From positions 62,001-126,000 of the forward strand of contig CATKHW010000009.1 in assembly GCA_949752795.1 (NCBI GenBank): a stretch of 64,000 nt of DNA. Reading direction: 5' to 3'. The notes under the pieces were generated by a model, which saw only the letters and a program-made list of their open reading frames with translations, searched no databases and was not told where the DNA came from. The first letter of the stretch is position 1. Each line of letters opens with the position of its first letter. Shown in pieces: positions 13,437 through 26,671 of the stretch. The translations under genes were made by a program, and so were the position numbers. Source of the stretch: Hyperoodon ampullatus. Its lineage: Eukaryota; Chordata; Mammalia; Artiodactyla; Ziphiidae.

Positions 13437-14883
13437 CTTCTCATCACAGGGCTCCATGGGCTTCTCATCACAATGCTCCAGGACCTTGTCATCACAATGC
13501 TCCATGACCCCTTTCATCAGAATACTCCATGAACATTTTCAGCTCAATGCTCCATGATCTTCTCATCACAATGCTCCATGACCCCTGTCATCACAATGCT
13601 CCATGCTCCTTGATATCAAAATGATCCATGACCTCTGTCATCACAGTGCTCCAAACCCTTGTGATCACATTGTTCCATAACACTTGTCATCACAACGCTC
13701 CATGATGCCTGTCATCACAATACTCCATGCACTTGTCATCACAATGCTCCATGACCTTTGTCATCACAATGCTCAATACACTTGTCATCACAATGCTCCC
13801 TGACACTTGTCGTCAGAATGCTTCTCGAACCCTGTCATGGAAAGGCTCTATGCCTTTTTCATCACAATGCTCCATGCCCTTTTCATCACAATGCTCCACG
13901 CCATTGTCATCACAATACTCCACAAGCTTGTCATCAGAATGCTCCATGACACTTGTCATCACAATGCTCCATGACGCTTGTCATCACAGTGCTCCATGAC
14001 ACTTGTCATCAAAATGCTCCATGCCTTTGTCAGCAAAATGCTTCATGGCATTGTCATCATAATGCTCCATGCGCTTGTCATCACAATACTCCATTCCCAT
14101 TGTCATCAAAATCCTCGGTGAACCTTGGGTTCACATTTCTTCATGCCCTTGTCATTACAATGCTCCATGCTCCTTGAAATCAAAATGATCCATGACCTCT
14201 GTCATCACAATGCTACAAACCCTTGTGATCACAATGTTCCATAAGACTTGTCATCACAACGCTCCATGATGCCTGTCATTACAATGCTGCATGAACTTTG
14301 TCATCACAATGCTAAATACACTTGTCAACACAATGCTCCCTGACACTTATCTTCAGAATGCTCCTTGAACCCTGTAATGAAAAGGCTCCATTCCTTTTTC
14401 ATAACAATGCTCCATGCCCTTTTCATCACAATGCTCCATGACAGTGTCATCACAATACTCCGCAAGCTTGTCATCAGAATGCTCCATGACCCCTGTCATC
14501 ACAATGATCCATGACACCTGTCATCAAAATGCGCCATTTTCCTTGTCATTACAGTGCTCCATGACGCTCGTCATCACAATTATCCATGACCTTCTCATAA
14601 CAATGCTCCACGGTCTTGCGATCACAATGCTCAATGCCCTGGTCATCACAGTGCTCCATGTCCCTTGTCATCACATTTCTCCACGTCCATGTCATCACAA
14701 TGCTCCATGACACCTGTCATAGCAAGCTCCATGTGCTTTTCATCACAGTGCTTCACGAACTTGTCATCAAAATTCTCAAAAGCCCTTGTCATCACAATGC
14801 TCCATGCCCTTTTCATCACAATGCTCCAAGACCCCTGTAATCACAATGCACCATGCCCCTTTTCATCAGAATGCTCCATGAGA
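13437..14883 (+). repeat. Beta block 3 (1,447 bp)
   Basis: This is the beta copy belonging to the extra 3.41-kb alpha-beta pair. It matches beta block 2 at an offset of 3,412 bp with almost no difference by eye. The CTTGGGTTCAC signature is near 14,124. Confidence 0.88.
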
Positions 14884-17266
14884 CTTCTCATCACAAGGCT
14901 CCATGGTCTTCTCATCACAATGCTCCAGGACCTTGTCATCACAATGCTCCATGACCCCTTTCATCAGAATACTCCATGAACATTTTCAGCTCAATGCTCC
15001 ATGATCTTCTCATCACAATGCTCCATGACCCCTGTCATCACAATGCTCCATGCTCCTTGATATCAAAATGATCCATGACCTCTGTCATCACAGTGCTCCA
15101 AACCCTTGTGATCACATTGTTCCATAACACTTGTCATCACAATGCTCCATGATGCCTGTCATCACAATACTCCATGCCCTTGTCATCACAATGCTCCATG
15201 ACCTTTGTCATCACAATGCTCAATACACCTGTCATCACAATGCTCCCTGACACTTGTCGTCAGAATGCTTCTCGAACCCTGTCATGAAAGGGCTGTATGC
15301 CTTTTTCATCACAATGCTCCATGCCCTTTTCATCACAATGCTCCACGCCATTGTCATCACAATACTCCACAAGCCTGTCATCAGAATGCTCCATGACACT
15401 TGTCATCACAATTCCCCATGACCCCTGTCATCACAGTGCTCCAGGCCCCTTGTCATTACAGTTCTCCATGACGCTCGTCATCACAATTATCCATGGTCTT
15501 CTCATCACAATGCTCCACCGTCTTGCCATCACAATGCTCCATGACACTTCAAATCACAATGCTACATGCTCTTGTAATCACATTCTCCATGAACTTGTCA
15601 TCACAATGCTCCATGACCCCTGTCATAGCAAGCACCATGTGCTTTTCATCACAGTGCTTCACGAACTTGTCATCAAAATTCTCAAAAGCCCTTGTCATCA
15701 CAATGCTCCATGCCCTTTTCATCACAATGATCCATGACCATTGTCATCAAAATGTTCCATTACATGTGTCATCACAATCATCCATGACACTTGTCATCAC
15801 AATGCTCCATGCCGTTGTCATCACAATGCACCATGACATAGGTCATCACAATGCTCCCTGACACCTGACTTCACAATACTCCATAACCTTTTCTTCACAG
15901 TGCTCCATGCCCTTGTCATCACAGTGTGCAATGCCCACTGTCATCACAATAATCCATGAAATTTTTCAGACTGATGCTCCATGCCCCTGTCATCACAATG
16001 ATCCATGCACTTGTCATCACAATGCTCCATGACACCTGTCATCACAATGCTCTGTGTCTCCAGTCATCACAATGCTTCAAGACTTTGTCATCAGAATGGT
16101 CCATGCCCTCATCATCACAAGTCTCTGTGACATTTGTCACCACAATGCTCCATGAATATTTCATCACAATGCTCTGTGACACTTGGCATCACAATGCTCC
16201 ATGCACTTCTCATGAAAATGCTCTCTCACCACTGATATCACAATGTTCCATCACTAGTCATCACCATACTCCTTCACCCCTGTCATCACAATGTTCCATG
16301 ACCCCTATCATCACAATGCTACATGCCATTATCATCACAATGCACCACTCGCTTGTCATCAAAATGCTCCATGACTTTTGTCATCACAAAGCTCCATGAC
16401 CCTTGGCATCACAATGCTCCATGCCATTGTCATACAATGCTTCATGAAGCCTCTCATCACATTGCTCCATTCCCTTATCATCGCAAAGCTCCATGACGCT
16501 TTTCATCACAATGCTCGATGCCCTTCTAATCACAATGCTCCATGATCTTGTCATTACAATCCTCCATGACCCATGTATCACAGTGTTCCGTGTCCTTTTC
16601 ATCACAATGCTCCATGCCCACTATCACCACAATAATCCATGAAAATTTTCAGACAAATGCTCCATGCCCTTGTCATCACAAAGCTCCATGACGCATGTCA
16701 TCAGAATGCTCCATGGCCTTCTCATTCACAATGCTCCATGCCCTTGCCATCACAATGCTCCAAGACACCTGTAATCACAATGCTCCATGTCCCTTTTCAT
16801 CTCAATGATCCATGAACCCTGTCATCACACTGCAACATGCCCATCATCATAATGCTTCATGCTATTGTCATCCCAATGAAATCAAAATGCTCCATGACCT
16901 CTGTAATCACAATGCTCCAAACCCTTGTGATCACAATGTTCCATAACATTTGTCATCACAATGCTCAATACACTTGTCATCACAATGCTCCCAGACTCTT
17001 GCCATCAGTGTGCTCCTTGAACACTGTCATGACAAGGCTCCATGCCTTTTTCATTACAATGATCCATGCCTTTTTCATCACAATGCTCCAAGACCCGTGT
17101 AATCACAATGCTCCTTGCCCTGGTCATCACAAAGCTCCATGACACATGTCATCAGAATGCTCCTTGGACATCTCTCACAATGCTCCATGCCCTTGTAATT
17201 ACAATGCTCCAATACCCCTGTGATCACAATGCTCCATGCCCCTTTTCATCAAAATGCTCCATGAGA
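14884..17266 (+). repeat. Gamma block 2 (2,383 bp, short form)
   Basis: This block matches gamma block 1 at an offset of 9,207 bp. It carries the same short-form alleles: AGCACCATG near 15,631, CAGACTGATG near 15,967 and GACACTTGGC near 16,178. Private changes include CACAGTGCTCCAGG near 15,432 and GCTCTGTGTCTCC near 16,049. Confidence 0.88.
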
Positions 17267-19231
17267 CTTCTCATCACAAGGCTCCATGGTCTTCTCATCA
17301 GAGTGCTCCAGGACCTTGTCATCACAATGCTCCATGACCCATTTCATCAGAATACTCCATGAATATTTTCAGCTCAATGCTCGATGATCTTCTCATTACA
17401 ATGCTCCATGACCCCTGTCATCACAATGCTCCATGCTCCTTGATATCAAAATGATCCATGACCTCTGTCATCACAGTGCTCCAAACCCTTGTGATCACAT
17501 TGTTCCATAACACTTGTCATCACAACGCTCCATGATGACTGTCATCACAATACTCCATGCCCTTGTCATCACAATGCTCCATGACCTTTGTCATCACAAT
17601 GCTCATACACTTGTCATCACAATGCTCCCTGACACTTGTTGTCAGAAGGCTTCTCGAAACCTGTCATGGAAAGGCTCTATGCCTTTTTCATCACAATGCT
17701 CCATGCCCTTTTCATCACAATGCTCCATGCCATTGTCATCACAATACTCCACAAGCTTGTCATCAGAATGCTCCATGACCCTTGTCATCACAATGCTCCA
17801 TGACCCCTGTCATCACAAAGCTCCATGACACCTGTCATCACAATTCTCCATGCCCCTTGTCATTACAGTTCTCCATGACGCTCGTCATCAAAATTATCCA
17901 TGGTCTTCTAGTCACAATGTTCCACCGTCTTTCAATCACAATGCTCCATGACCCTTGAAATCACAATGTTACATGCTCTTGTAATCACATTCTCCATGCA
18001 CTTGTCATCGCATTGCTCCATGACCCCTGTCATAGCAAGCCTCATGTGCTTTTCATCACAGTGCTTCACGAACTTGTCATCAAATTCTCAAAAGCCCTTG
18101 TCATCACAATGCTCCATGCCCTTTTCATCACAATGCTCCATGACCATTGTCATCACAATGCTCCAAGCCCTTGTCATCACAATGCTCCATTACCTTTGTC
18201 GTCACAACCCTCCATGACAATTGGCATCACAATTTTCCATGCCATTGTCATCACAATGGAACATGACATATGCCATCACAATGAACCCTGACACCTGTCT
18301 TCACAATACTCCATGACCTTGTCATCACTATGCTCCATGCCCTTGTCATAACAATGCTCCATGCCTTTGTCAGCACAATGCTCCATGACCCTTGTTATCA
18401 CAATGCTCCATGCGCTTGTCAGAACAATGCTCCATGACCCATGTCATCACAGTGTGCCATGCACTTGTCATCACAATGCTCCCCAAACTTGTCATCACAA
18501 TGCTCCATAAACGTTGTCATCACAAAGCTCCATGCACTTCGAATCAAAATGCTCTCTCACCACTGATATCTCAATTTTCCATCACTAGTCATCACAATAC
18601 TCCCTCACCCCTGTCATCACAATGTTACACGGCCTTGTCATCACAAGGCTCCATGACCCGAGTAATCACAATGCTCCATACCCCTTTTCATCTCAATGCT
18701 CCATGAACCCTGTCATCACAACGAACCATGCCCATCATCATAATGCTTCATGCTATTGTCATCACAATGAAATGAAAATGCTCCATGACCTCTGTCATCA
18801 CAATGCTCCCAACCCTTGTGATCACAATGCTCCATAACACTTGTCATCACAACGCCCCATGAGGCTCGCCATCACAATTATCCATGCACTTCTCATCACA
18901 ATGTGCCATGACCTTTGTCATCACAATGCTCAATACACTTGTCATCACAATGCTCCCTGACACTTGTCGTCAGTATGCTTCTTGAACCCTGTCATGAAAA
19001 GGCTCCATGCCTTTTTCATGATAATGATCCATGCCTTTTTCATCACAATGCTCCAAGACCCCTGTAATCACAATGCTCCATGCCCTGGTCATCACAAGGC
19101 TCCATGACGAATGTCATAAGAATGCTCCTTAGACATCTCTCACAATGTTGCATGCCCTTTTCATCACAATGTTCCAAGACCCCTGTAATCACAATGCTCC
19201 ATGCCCCTTTACATCAGAATGCTCCATGAGA
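17267..19231 (+). repeat. Alpha block 5 (1,965 bp)
   Basis: This canonical alpha has the GATGACTG allele near 17,535 and the 1-base deletion TCAAATTC near 18,080. It reads TCATCTCAATGC near 18,690, unlike alpha blocks 3 and 4. Confidence 0.88.
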
Positions 19232-20678
19232 CTTCTCATCACAGGGCTCCATGGGCTTCTCATCACAATGCTCCAGGACCTTGTCATCACAATGCTCCAT
19301 GACCCCTTTCATCAGAATACTCCATGAACATTTTCAGCTCAATGCTCCATGATCTTCTCATCACAATGCTCCATGACCCCTGTCATCACAATGCTCCATG
19401 CTCCTTGATATCAAAATGATCCATGACCTCTGTCATCACAGTGCTCCAAACCCTTGTGATCACATTGTTCCATAACACTTGTCATCACAACGCTCCATGA
19501 TGCCTGTCATCACAATACTCCATGCACTTGTCATCACAATGCTCCATGACCTTTGTCATCACAATGCTCAATACACTTGTCATCACAATGCTCCCTGACA
19601 CTTGTCGTCAGAATGCTTCTCGAACCCTGTCATGGAAAGGCTCTATGCCTTTTTCATCACAATGCTCCATGCCCTTTTCATCACAATGCTCCACGCCATT
19701 GTCATCACAATACTCCACAAGCTTGTCATCAGAATGCTCCATGACACTTGTCATCACAATGCTCCATGACGCTTGTCATCACAGTGCTCCATGACACTTG
19801 TCATCAAAATGCTCCATGCCTTTGTCAGCAAAATGCTTCATGGCATTGTCATCATAATGCTCCATGCGCTTGTCATCACAATACTCCATTCCCATTGTCA
19901 TCAAAATCCTCGGTGAACCTTGGGTTCACATTTCTTCATGCCCTTGTCATTACAATGCTCCATGATCCTTGAAATCAAAATGATCCATGACCTCTGTCAT
20001 CACAATGCTACAAACCCTTGTGATCACAATGTTCCATAAGACTTGTCATCACAACGCTCCATGATGCCTGTCAATACAATGCTGCATGAACTTTGTCATC
20101 ACAATGCTAAATACACTTGTCAACACAATGCTCCCTGACACTTATCTTCAGAATGCTCCTTGAACCCTGTAATGAAAAGGCTCCATTCCTTTTTCATAAC
20201 AATGCTCCATGCCCTTTTCATCACAATGCTCCATGACAGTGTCATCACAATACTCCGCAAGCTTGTCATCAGAATGCTCCATGACCCCTGTCATCACAAT
20301 GATCCATGACACCTGTCATCAAAATGCGCCATTTTCCTTGTCATTACAGTGCTCCATGACGCTCGTCATCACAATTATCCATGACCTTCTCATAACAATG
20401 CTCCACGGTCTTGCGATCACAATGCTCAATGCCCTGGTCATCACAGTGCTCCATGTCCCTTGTCATCACATTTCTCCACGTCCATGTCATCACAATGCTC
20501 CATGACACCTGTCATAGCAAGCTCCATGTGCTTTTCATCACAGTGCTTCACGAACTTGTCATCAAAATTCTCAAAAGCCCTTGTCATCACAATGCTCCAT
20601 GCCCTTTTCATCACAATGCTCCAAGACCCCTGTAATCACAATGCACCATGCCCCTTTTCATCAGAATGCTCCATGAGA
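19232..20678 (+). repeat. Beta block 4 (1,447 bp)
   Basis: The beta signature CTTGGGTTCAC is near 19,919. Small private changes include CTCCATGATCCTTG near 19,960 and GTCAATACAATG near 20,070, where other copies read GTCATTACAATG. Left-hand alleles (GCCATTTTCC) persist here. Confidence 0.88.
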
Positions 20679-23258
20679 CTTCTCATCACAAGGCTCCATG
20701 GTCTTCTCATCACAATGCTCCAGGACCTTGTCATCACAATGCTCCATGACCCCTTTCATCAGAATACTCCATGAACATTTTCAGCTCAATGCTCCATGAT
20801 CTTCTCATCACAATGCTCCATGACCCCTGTCATCACAATGCTCCATGCTCCTTGATATCAAAATGATCCATGACCTCTGTCATCACAGTGCTCCAAACCC
20901 TTGTGATCACATTGTTCCATAACACTTGTCATCACAATGCTCCATGATGCCTGTCATCACAATACTCCATGCCCTTGTCATCACAATGCTCCATGACCTT
21001 TGTCATCACAATGCTCAATACACCTGTCATCACAATGCTCCCTGACACTTGTCGTCAGAATGCTTCTCGAACCCTGTCATGAAAGGGCTGTATGCCTTTT
21101 TCATCACAATGCTCCATGCCCTTTTCATCACAATGCTCCACGCCATTGTCATCACAATACTCCACAAGCCTGTCATCAGAATGCTCCATGACACTTGTCA
21201 TCACAATTCCCCATGACCCCTGTCATCACAATGCTCCAGGCCCCTTGTCATTACAGTTCTCCATGACGCTCGTCATCACAATTATCCATGGTCTTCTCAT
21301 CACAATGCTCCACCGTCTTGCCATCACAATGCTCCATGACACTTCAAATCACAATGCTACATGCTCTTGTAATCACATTCTCCATGAAATTGTCATCACA
21401 ATGCTCCATGACCCCTGTCATAGCAAGCTCCATGTGCTTTTCATCACAGTGCTTCACGAACTTGTCATCAAAATTCTCAAAAGCCCTTGTCATCACAATG
21501 CTCCATGCCCTTTTCATCACAATGATCCATGACCATTGTCATCAAAATGTTCCATTACATGTGTCATCACAATCATCCATGACACTTGTCATCACAATGC
21601 TCCATGCCGTTGTCATCACAATGCACCATGACATAGGTCATCACAATGCTCCCTGACACCTGACTTCACAATACTCCATAACCTTTTCTTCACAGTGCTC
21701 CATGCCCTTGTCATCACAGTGTGCAATGCCCACTGTCATCGCAATAATCCATGAAATTTTTCAGACCGATGCTCCATGCCCCTGTCATCACAATGATCCA
21801 TGACACTTGTCATCACAATGCACCATGACATAGGTCATCACAATGCTCCCTGACACCTGACTTCACAATACTCCATAACCTTTTCTTCACAGTGCTCCAT
21901 GCCCTTGTCATCACAGTGTGCAATGCCCACTGTCATCACAATAATCCATGAAATTTTTCAGACCGATGCTCCATGCCCCTGTCATCACAATGATCCATGC
22001 ACTTGTCATCACAATGCTCCATGACACCTGTCATCACAATGCTCCGTGTCTCCAGTCATCACAATGCTTCAAGACTTTGTCATCAGAATGGTCCATGCCC
22101 TCATCATCACAAGTCTCTGTGACATTTGTCACCACAATGCTCCATGAATATTTCATCACAATGCTCTGTGACCCTTGGCATCACAATGCTCCATGCACTT
22201 CTCATGAAAATGCTCTCTCACCACTGATATCACAATGTTCCATCACTAGTCATCACCATACTCCTTCACCCCTGTCATCACAATGTTCCATGACCCCTAT
22301 CATCACAATGCTACATGCCATTATCATCACAATGCACCACTCGCTTGTCATCAAAATGCTCCATGACTTTTGTCATCACAAAGCTCCATGACCCTTGGCA
22401 TCACAATGCTCCATGCCATTGTCATACAATGCTTCATGAAGCCTCTCATCACATTGCTCCATTCCCTTATCATCGCAAAGCTCCATGACGCTTTTCATCA
22501 CAATGCTCGATGCCCTTCTAATCACAATGCTCCATGATCTTGTCATTACAATCCTCCATGACCCATGTATCACAGTGTTCCGTGTCCTTTTCATCACAAT
22601 GCTCCATGCCCACTATCACCACAATAATCCATGAAAATTTTCAGACAAATGCTCCATGCCCTTGTCATCACAAAGCTCCATGACGCATGTCATCAGAATG
22701 CTCCATGGCCTTCTCATTCACAATGCTCCAGGCCCTTGCCATCACAATGCTCCAAGACACCTGTAATCACAATGCTCCATGTCCCTTTTCATATCAATGA
22801 TCCATGAACCCTGTCATCACACTGCAACATGCCCATCATCATAATGCTTCATGCTATTGTCATCCCAATGAAATCAAAATGCTCCATGACCTCTGTAATC
22901 ACAATGCTCCAAACCCTTGTGATCACAATGTTCCATAACATTTGTCATCACAATGCTCAATACACTTGTCATCACAATGCTCCCAGACTCTTGCCATCAG
23001 TGTGCTCCTTGAACACTGTCATGACAAGGCTCCATGCCTTTTTCATTACAATGATCCATGCCTTTTTCATCACAATGCTCCAAGACCCGTGTAATCACAA
23101 TGCTCCTTGCCCTGGTCATCACAAAGCTCCATGACACATGTCATCAGAATGCTCCTTGGACATCTCTCACAATGCTCCATGCCCTTGTAATTACAATGCT
23201 CCAAGACCCCTGTGATCACAATGCTCCATGCCCCTTTTCATCAAAATGCTCCATGAGA
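20679..23258 (+). repeat. Gamma+ block 1 (2,580 bp, long form)
   Basis: This gamma block carries the eight-monomer 197-bp internal tandem duplication at about 21,627-22,020. Long-form alleles are AGCTCCATG near 21,427, CAGACCGATG near 21,763 and 21,960, and GACCCTTGGC near 22,170. One private base is seen in the first duplicated copy (TCATCGCAATAATCC near 21,738). Confidence 0.88.
21627..22020 (+). repeat. 197-bp internal tandem duplication, copy set 1
   Basis: Eight monomers starting at CATGACATAGGTC (21,627) repeat from 21,824. Monomer lengths are 25, 25, 24, 24, 25, 25, 24 and 25 bp, totalling 197. The linking monomer (CATGACACTTGTC to ATGCACC) replaces the CATGCACTTG monomer expected in the short form. 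Confidence 0.92.
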
Positions 23259-25224
23259 CTTCTCATCACAAGGCTCCATGGTCTTCTCATCAGAGTGCTC
23301 CAGGACCTTGTCATCACAATGCTCCATGACCCATTTCATCAGAATACTCCATGAATATTTTCAGCTCAATGCTCGATGATCTTCTCATTACAATGCTCCA
23401 TGACCCCTGTCATCACAATGCTCCATGCTCCTTGATATCAAAATGATCCATGACCTCTGTCATCACAGTGCTCCAAACCCTTGTGATCACATTGTTCCAT
23501 AACACTTGTCATCACAACGCTCCATGATGCCTGTCATCACAATACTCCATGCCCTTGTCATCACAATGCTCCATGACCTTTGTCATCACAATGCTCATAC
23601 ACTTGTCATCACAATGCTCCCTGACACTTGTTGTCAGAAGGCTTCTCGAAACCTGTCATAGAAAGGCTCTATGCCTTTTTCATCACAATGCTCCATGCCC
23701 TTTTCATCACAATGCTCCATGCCATTGTCATCACAATACTCCACAAGCTTGTCATCAGAATGCTCCATGACCCTTGTCATCACAATGCTCCATGAACCCT
23801 GTCATCACAAAGCTCCATGACACCTGTCATCACAATTCTCCATGCCCCTTGTCATTACAGTTCTCCATGACGCTCGTCATCAAAATTATCCATGGTCTTC
23901 TAGTCACAATGTTCCACCGTCTTTCAATCACAATGCTCCATGACCCTTGAAATCACAATGTTACATGCTCTTGTAATCACATTCTCCATGCACTTGTCAT
24001 CGCATTGCTCCATGACCCCTGTCATAGCAAGCCTCATGTGCTTTTCATCACAGTGCTTCACGAACTTGTCATCAAAATTCTCAAAAGCCCTTGTCATCAC
24101 AATGCTCCATGCCCTTTTCATCACAATGCTCCATGACCATTGTCATCACAATGCTCCAAGCCCTTGTCATCACAATGCTCCATTACCTTTGTCGTCACAA
24201 CCCTCCATGACAATTGGCATCACAATTCTCCATGCCATTGTCATCACAATGGAACATGACATATGCCATCACAATGAACCCTGACACCTGTCTTCACAAT
24301 ACTCCATGACCTTGTCATCACTATGCTCCATGCCCTTGTCATAACAATGCTCCATGCCTTTGTCAGCACAATGCTCCATGACCCTTGTTATCACAATGCT
24401 CCATGCGCTTGTCAGAACAATGCTCCATGACCCATGTCATCACAGTGTGCCATGCACTTGTCATCACAATGCTCCCCAAACTTGTCATCACAATGCTCCA
24501 TAAACGTTGTCATCACAAAGCTCCATGCACTTCGAATCAAAATGCTCTCTCACCACTGATATCTCAATTTTCCATCACTAGTCATCACAATACTCCCTCA
24601 CCCCTGTCATCACAATGTTACACGGCCTTGTCAACACAAGGCTCCATGACCCGAGTAATCACAATGCTCCATACCCCTTTTCATCTCAATGCTCCATGAA
24701 CCCTGTCATCACAACGAACCATGCCCATCATCATAATGCTTCATGCTATTGTCATCAAAATGAAATCAAAATGCTCCATGACCTCTGTCATCACAATGCT
24801 CCCAACCCTTGTGATCACAATGCTCCATAACACTTGTCATCACAACGCCCCATGAGGCTCGCCATCACAATTATCCATGCACTTCTCATCACAATGTGCC
24901 ATGACCTTTGTCATCACAATGCTCAATACACTTGTCATCACAATGCTCCCTGACACTTGTCGTCAGTATGCTTCTTGAACCCTGTCATGAAAAGGCTCCA
25001 TGCCTTTTTCATGATAATGATCCATGCCTTTTTCATCACAATGCTCCAAGACCCCTGTAATCACAATGCTCCATGCCCTGGTCATCACAAGGCTCCATGA
25101 CGAATGTCATAAGAATGCTCCTTAGACATCTCTCACAATGTTGCATGCCCTTTTCATCACAATGTTCCAAGACCCCTGTAATCACAATGCTCCATGCCCC
25201 TTTACATCAGAATGCTCCATGAGA
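23259..25224 (+). repeat. Alpha block 6 (1,966 bp)
   Basis: This alpha has GATGCCTG near 23,527 rather than GATGACTG, CATAGAAAGG near 23,657 and the undeleted TCAAAATTC near 24,071. Alpha block 8, about 11.8 kb further on, shares the first two alleles; the alpha between them does not. Private changes include CTTGTCAACACAAGG near 24,628. Confidence 0.88.
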
Positions 25225-26671
25225 CTTCTCATCACAGGGCTCCATGGGCTTCTCATCACAATGCTCCAGGACCTTGTCATCACAATGCTCCATGACCCCT
25301 TTCATCAGAATACTCCATGAACATTTTCAGCTCAATGCTCCATGATCTTCTCATCACAATGCTCCATGACCCCTGTCATCACAATGCTCCATGCTCCTTG
25401 ATATCAAAATGATCCATGACCTCTGTCATCACAGTGCTCCAAACCCTTGTGATCACATTGTTCCATAACACTTGTCATCACAACGCTCCATGATGCCTGT
25501 CATCACAATACTCCATGCACTTGTCATCACAATGCTCCATGACCTTTGTCATCACAATGCTCAATACACTTGTCATCACAATGCTCCCTGACACTTGTCG
25601 TCAGAATGCTTCTCGAACCCTGTCATGGAAAGGCTCTATGCCTTTTTCATCACAATGCTCCATGCCCTTTTCATCACAATGCTCCACGCCATTGTCATCA
25701 CAATACTCCACAAGCTTGTCATCAGAATGCTCCATGACACTTGTCATCACAATGCTCCATGACGCTTGTCATCACAGTGCTCCATGACACTTGTCATCAA
25801 AATGCTCCATGCCTTTGTCAGCAAAATGCTTCATGGCATTGTCATCATAATGCTCCATGTGCTTGTCATCACAATACTCCATTCCCATTGTCATCAAAAT
25901 CCTCGGTGAACCTTGGGTTCACATTTCTTCATGCCCTTGTCATTACAATGCTCCATGCTCCTTGAAATCAAAATGATCCATGACCTCTGTCATCACAATG
26001 CTACAAACCCTTGTGATCACAATGTTCCATAAGACTTGTCATCACAACGCTCCATGATGCCTGTCATTACAATGCTGCATGAACTTTGTCATCACAATGC
26101 TAAATACACTTGTCAACACAATGCTCCCTGACACTTATCTTCAGAATGCTCCTTGAACCCTGTAATGAAAAGGCTCCATTCCTTTTTCATAACAATGCTC
26201 CATGCCCTTTTCATCACAATGCTCCATGACAGTGTCATCACAATACTCCGCAAGCTTGTCATCAGAATGCTCCATGACCCCTGTCATCACAATGATCCAT
26301 GACACCTGTCATCAAAATGCGCCATTTCCCTTGTCATTACAGTGCTCCATGACGCTCGTCATCACAATTATCCATGACCTTCTCATAACAATGCTCCACG
26401 GTCTTGCGATCACAATGCTCAATGCCCTGGTCATCACAGTGCTCCATGTCCCTTGTCATCACATTTCTCCACGTCCATGTCATCACAATGCTCCATGACA
26501 CCTGTCATAGCAAGCTCCATGTGCTTTTCATCACAGTGCTTCACGAACTTGTCATCAAAATTCTCAAAAGCCCTTGTCATCACAATGCTCCATGCCCTTT
26601 TCATCACAATGCTCCAAGACCCCTGTAATCACAATGCACCATGCCCCTTTTCATCAGAATGCTCCATGAGA
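25225..26671 (+). repeat. Beta block 5 (1,447 bp)
   Basis: This is the first beta copy with the right-hand allele GCCATTTCCC (near 26,323). It keeps the left-hand GTTGCATGCC just upstream (near 25,139). The CTTGGGTTCAC signature is near 25,912. Confidence 0.88.
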
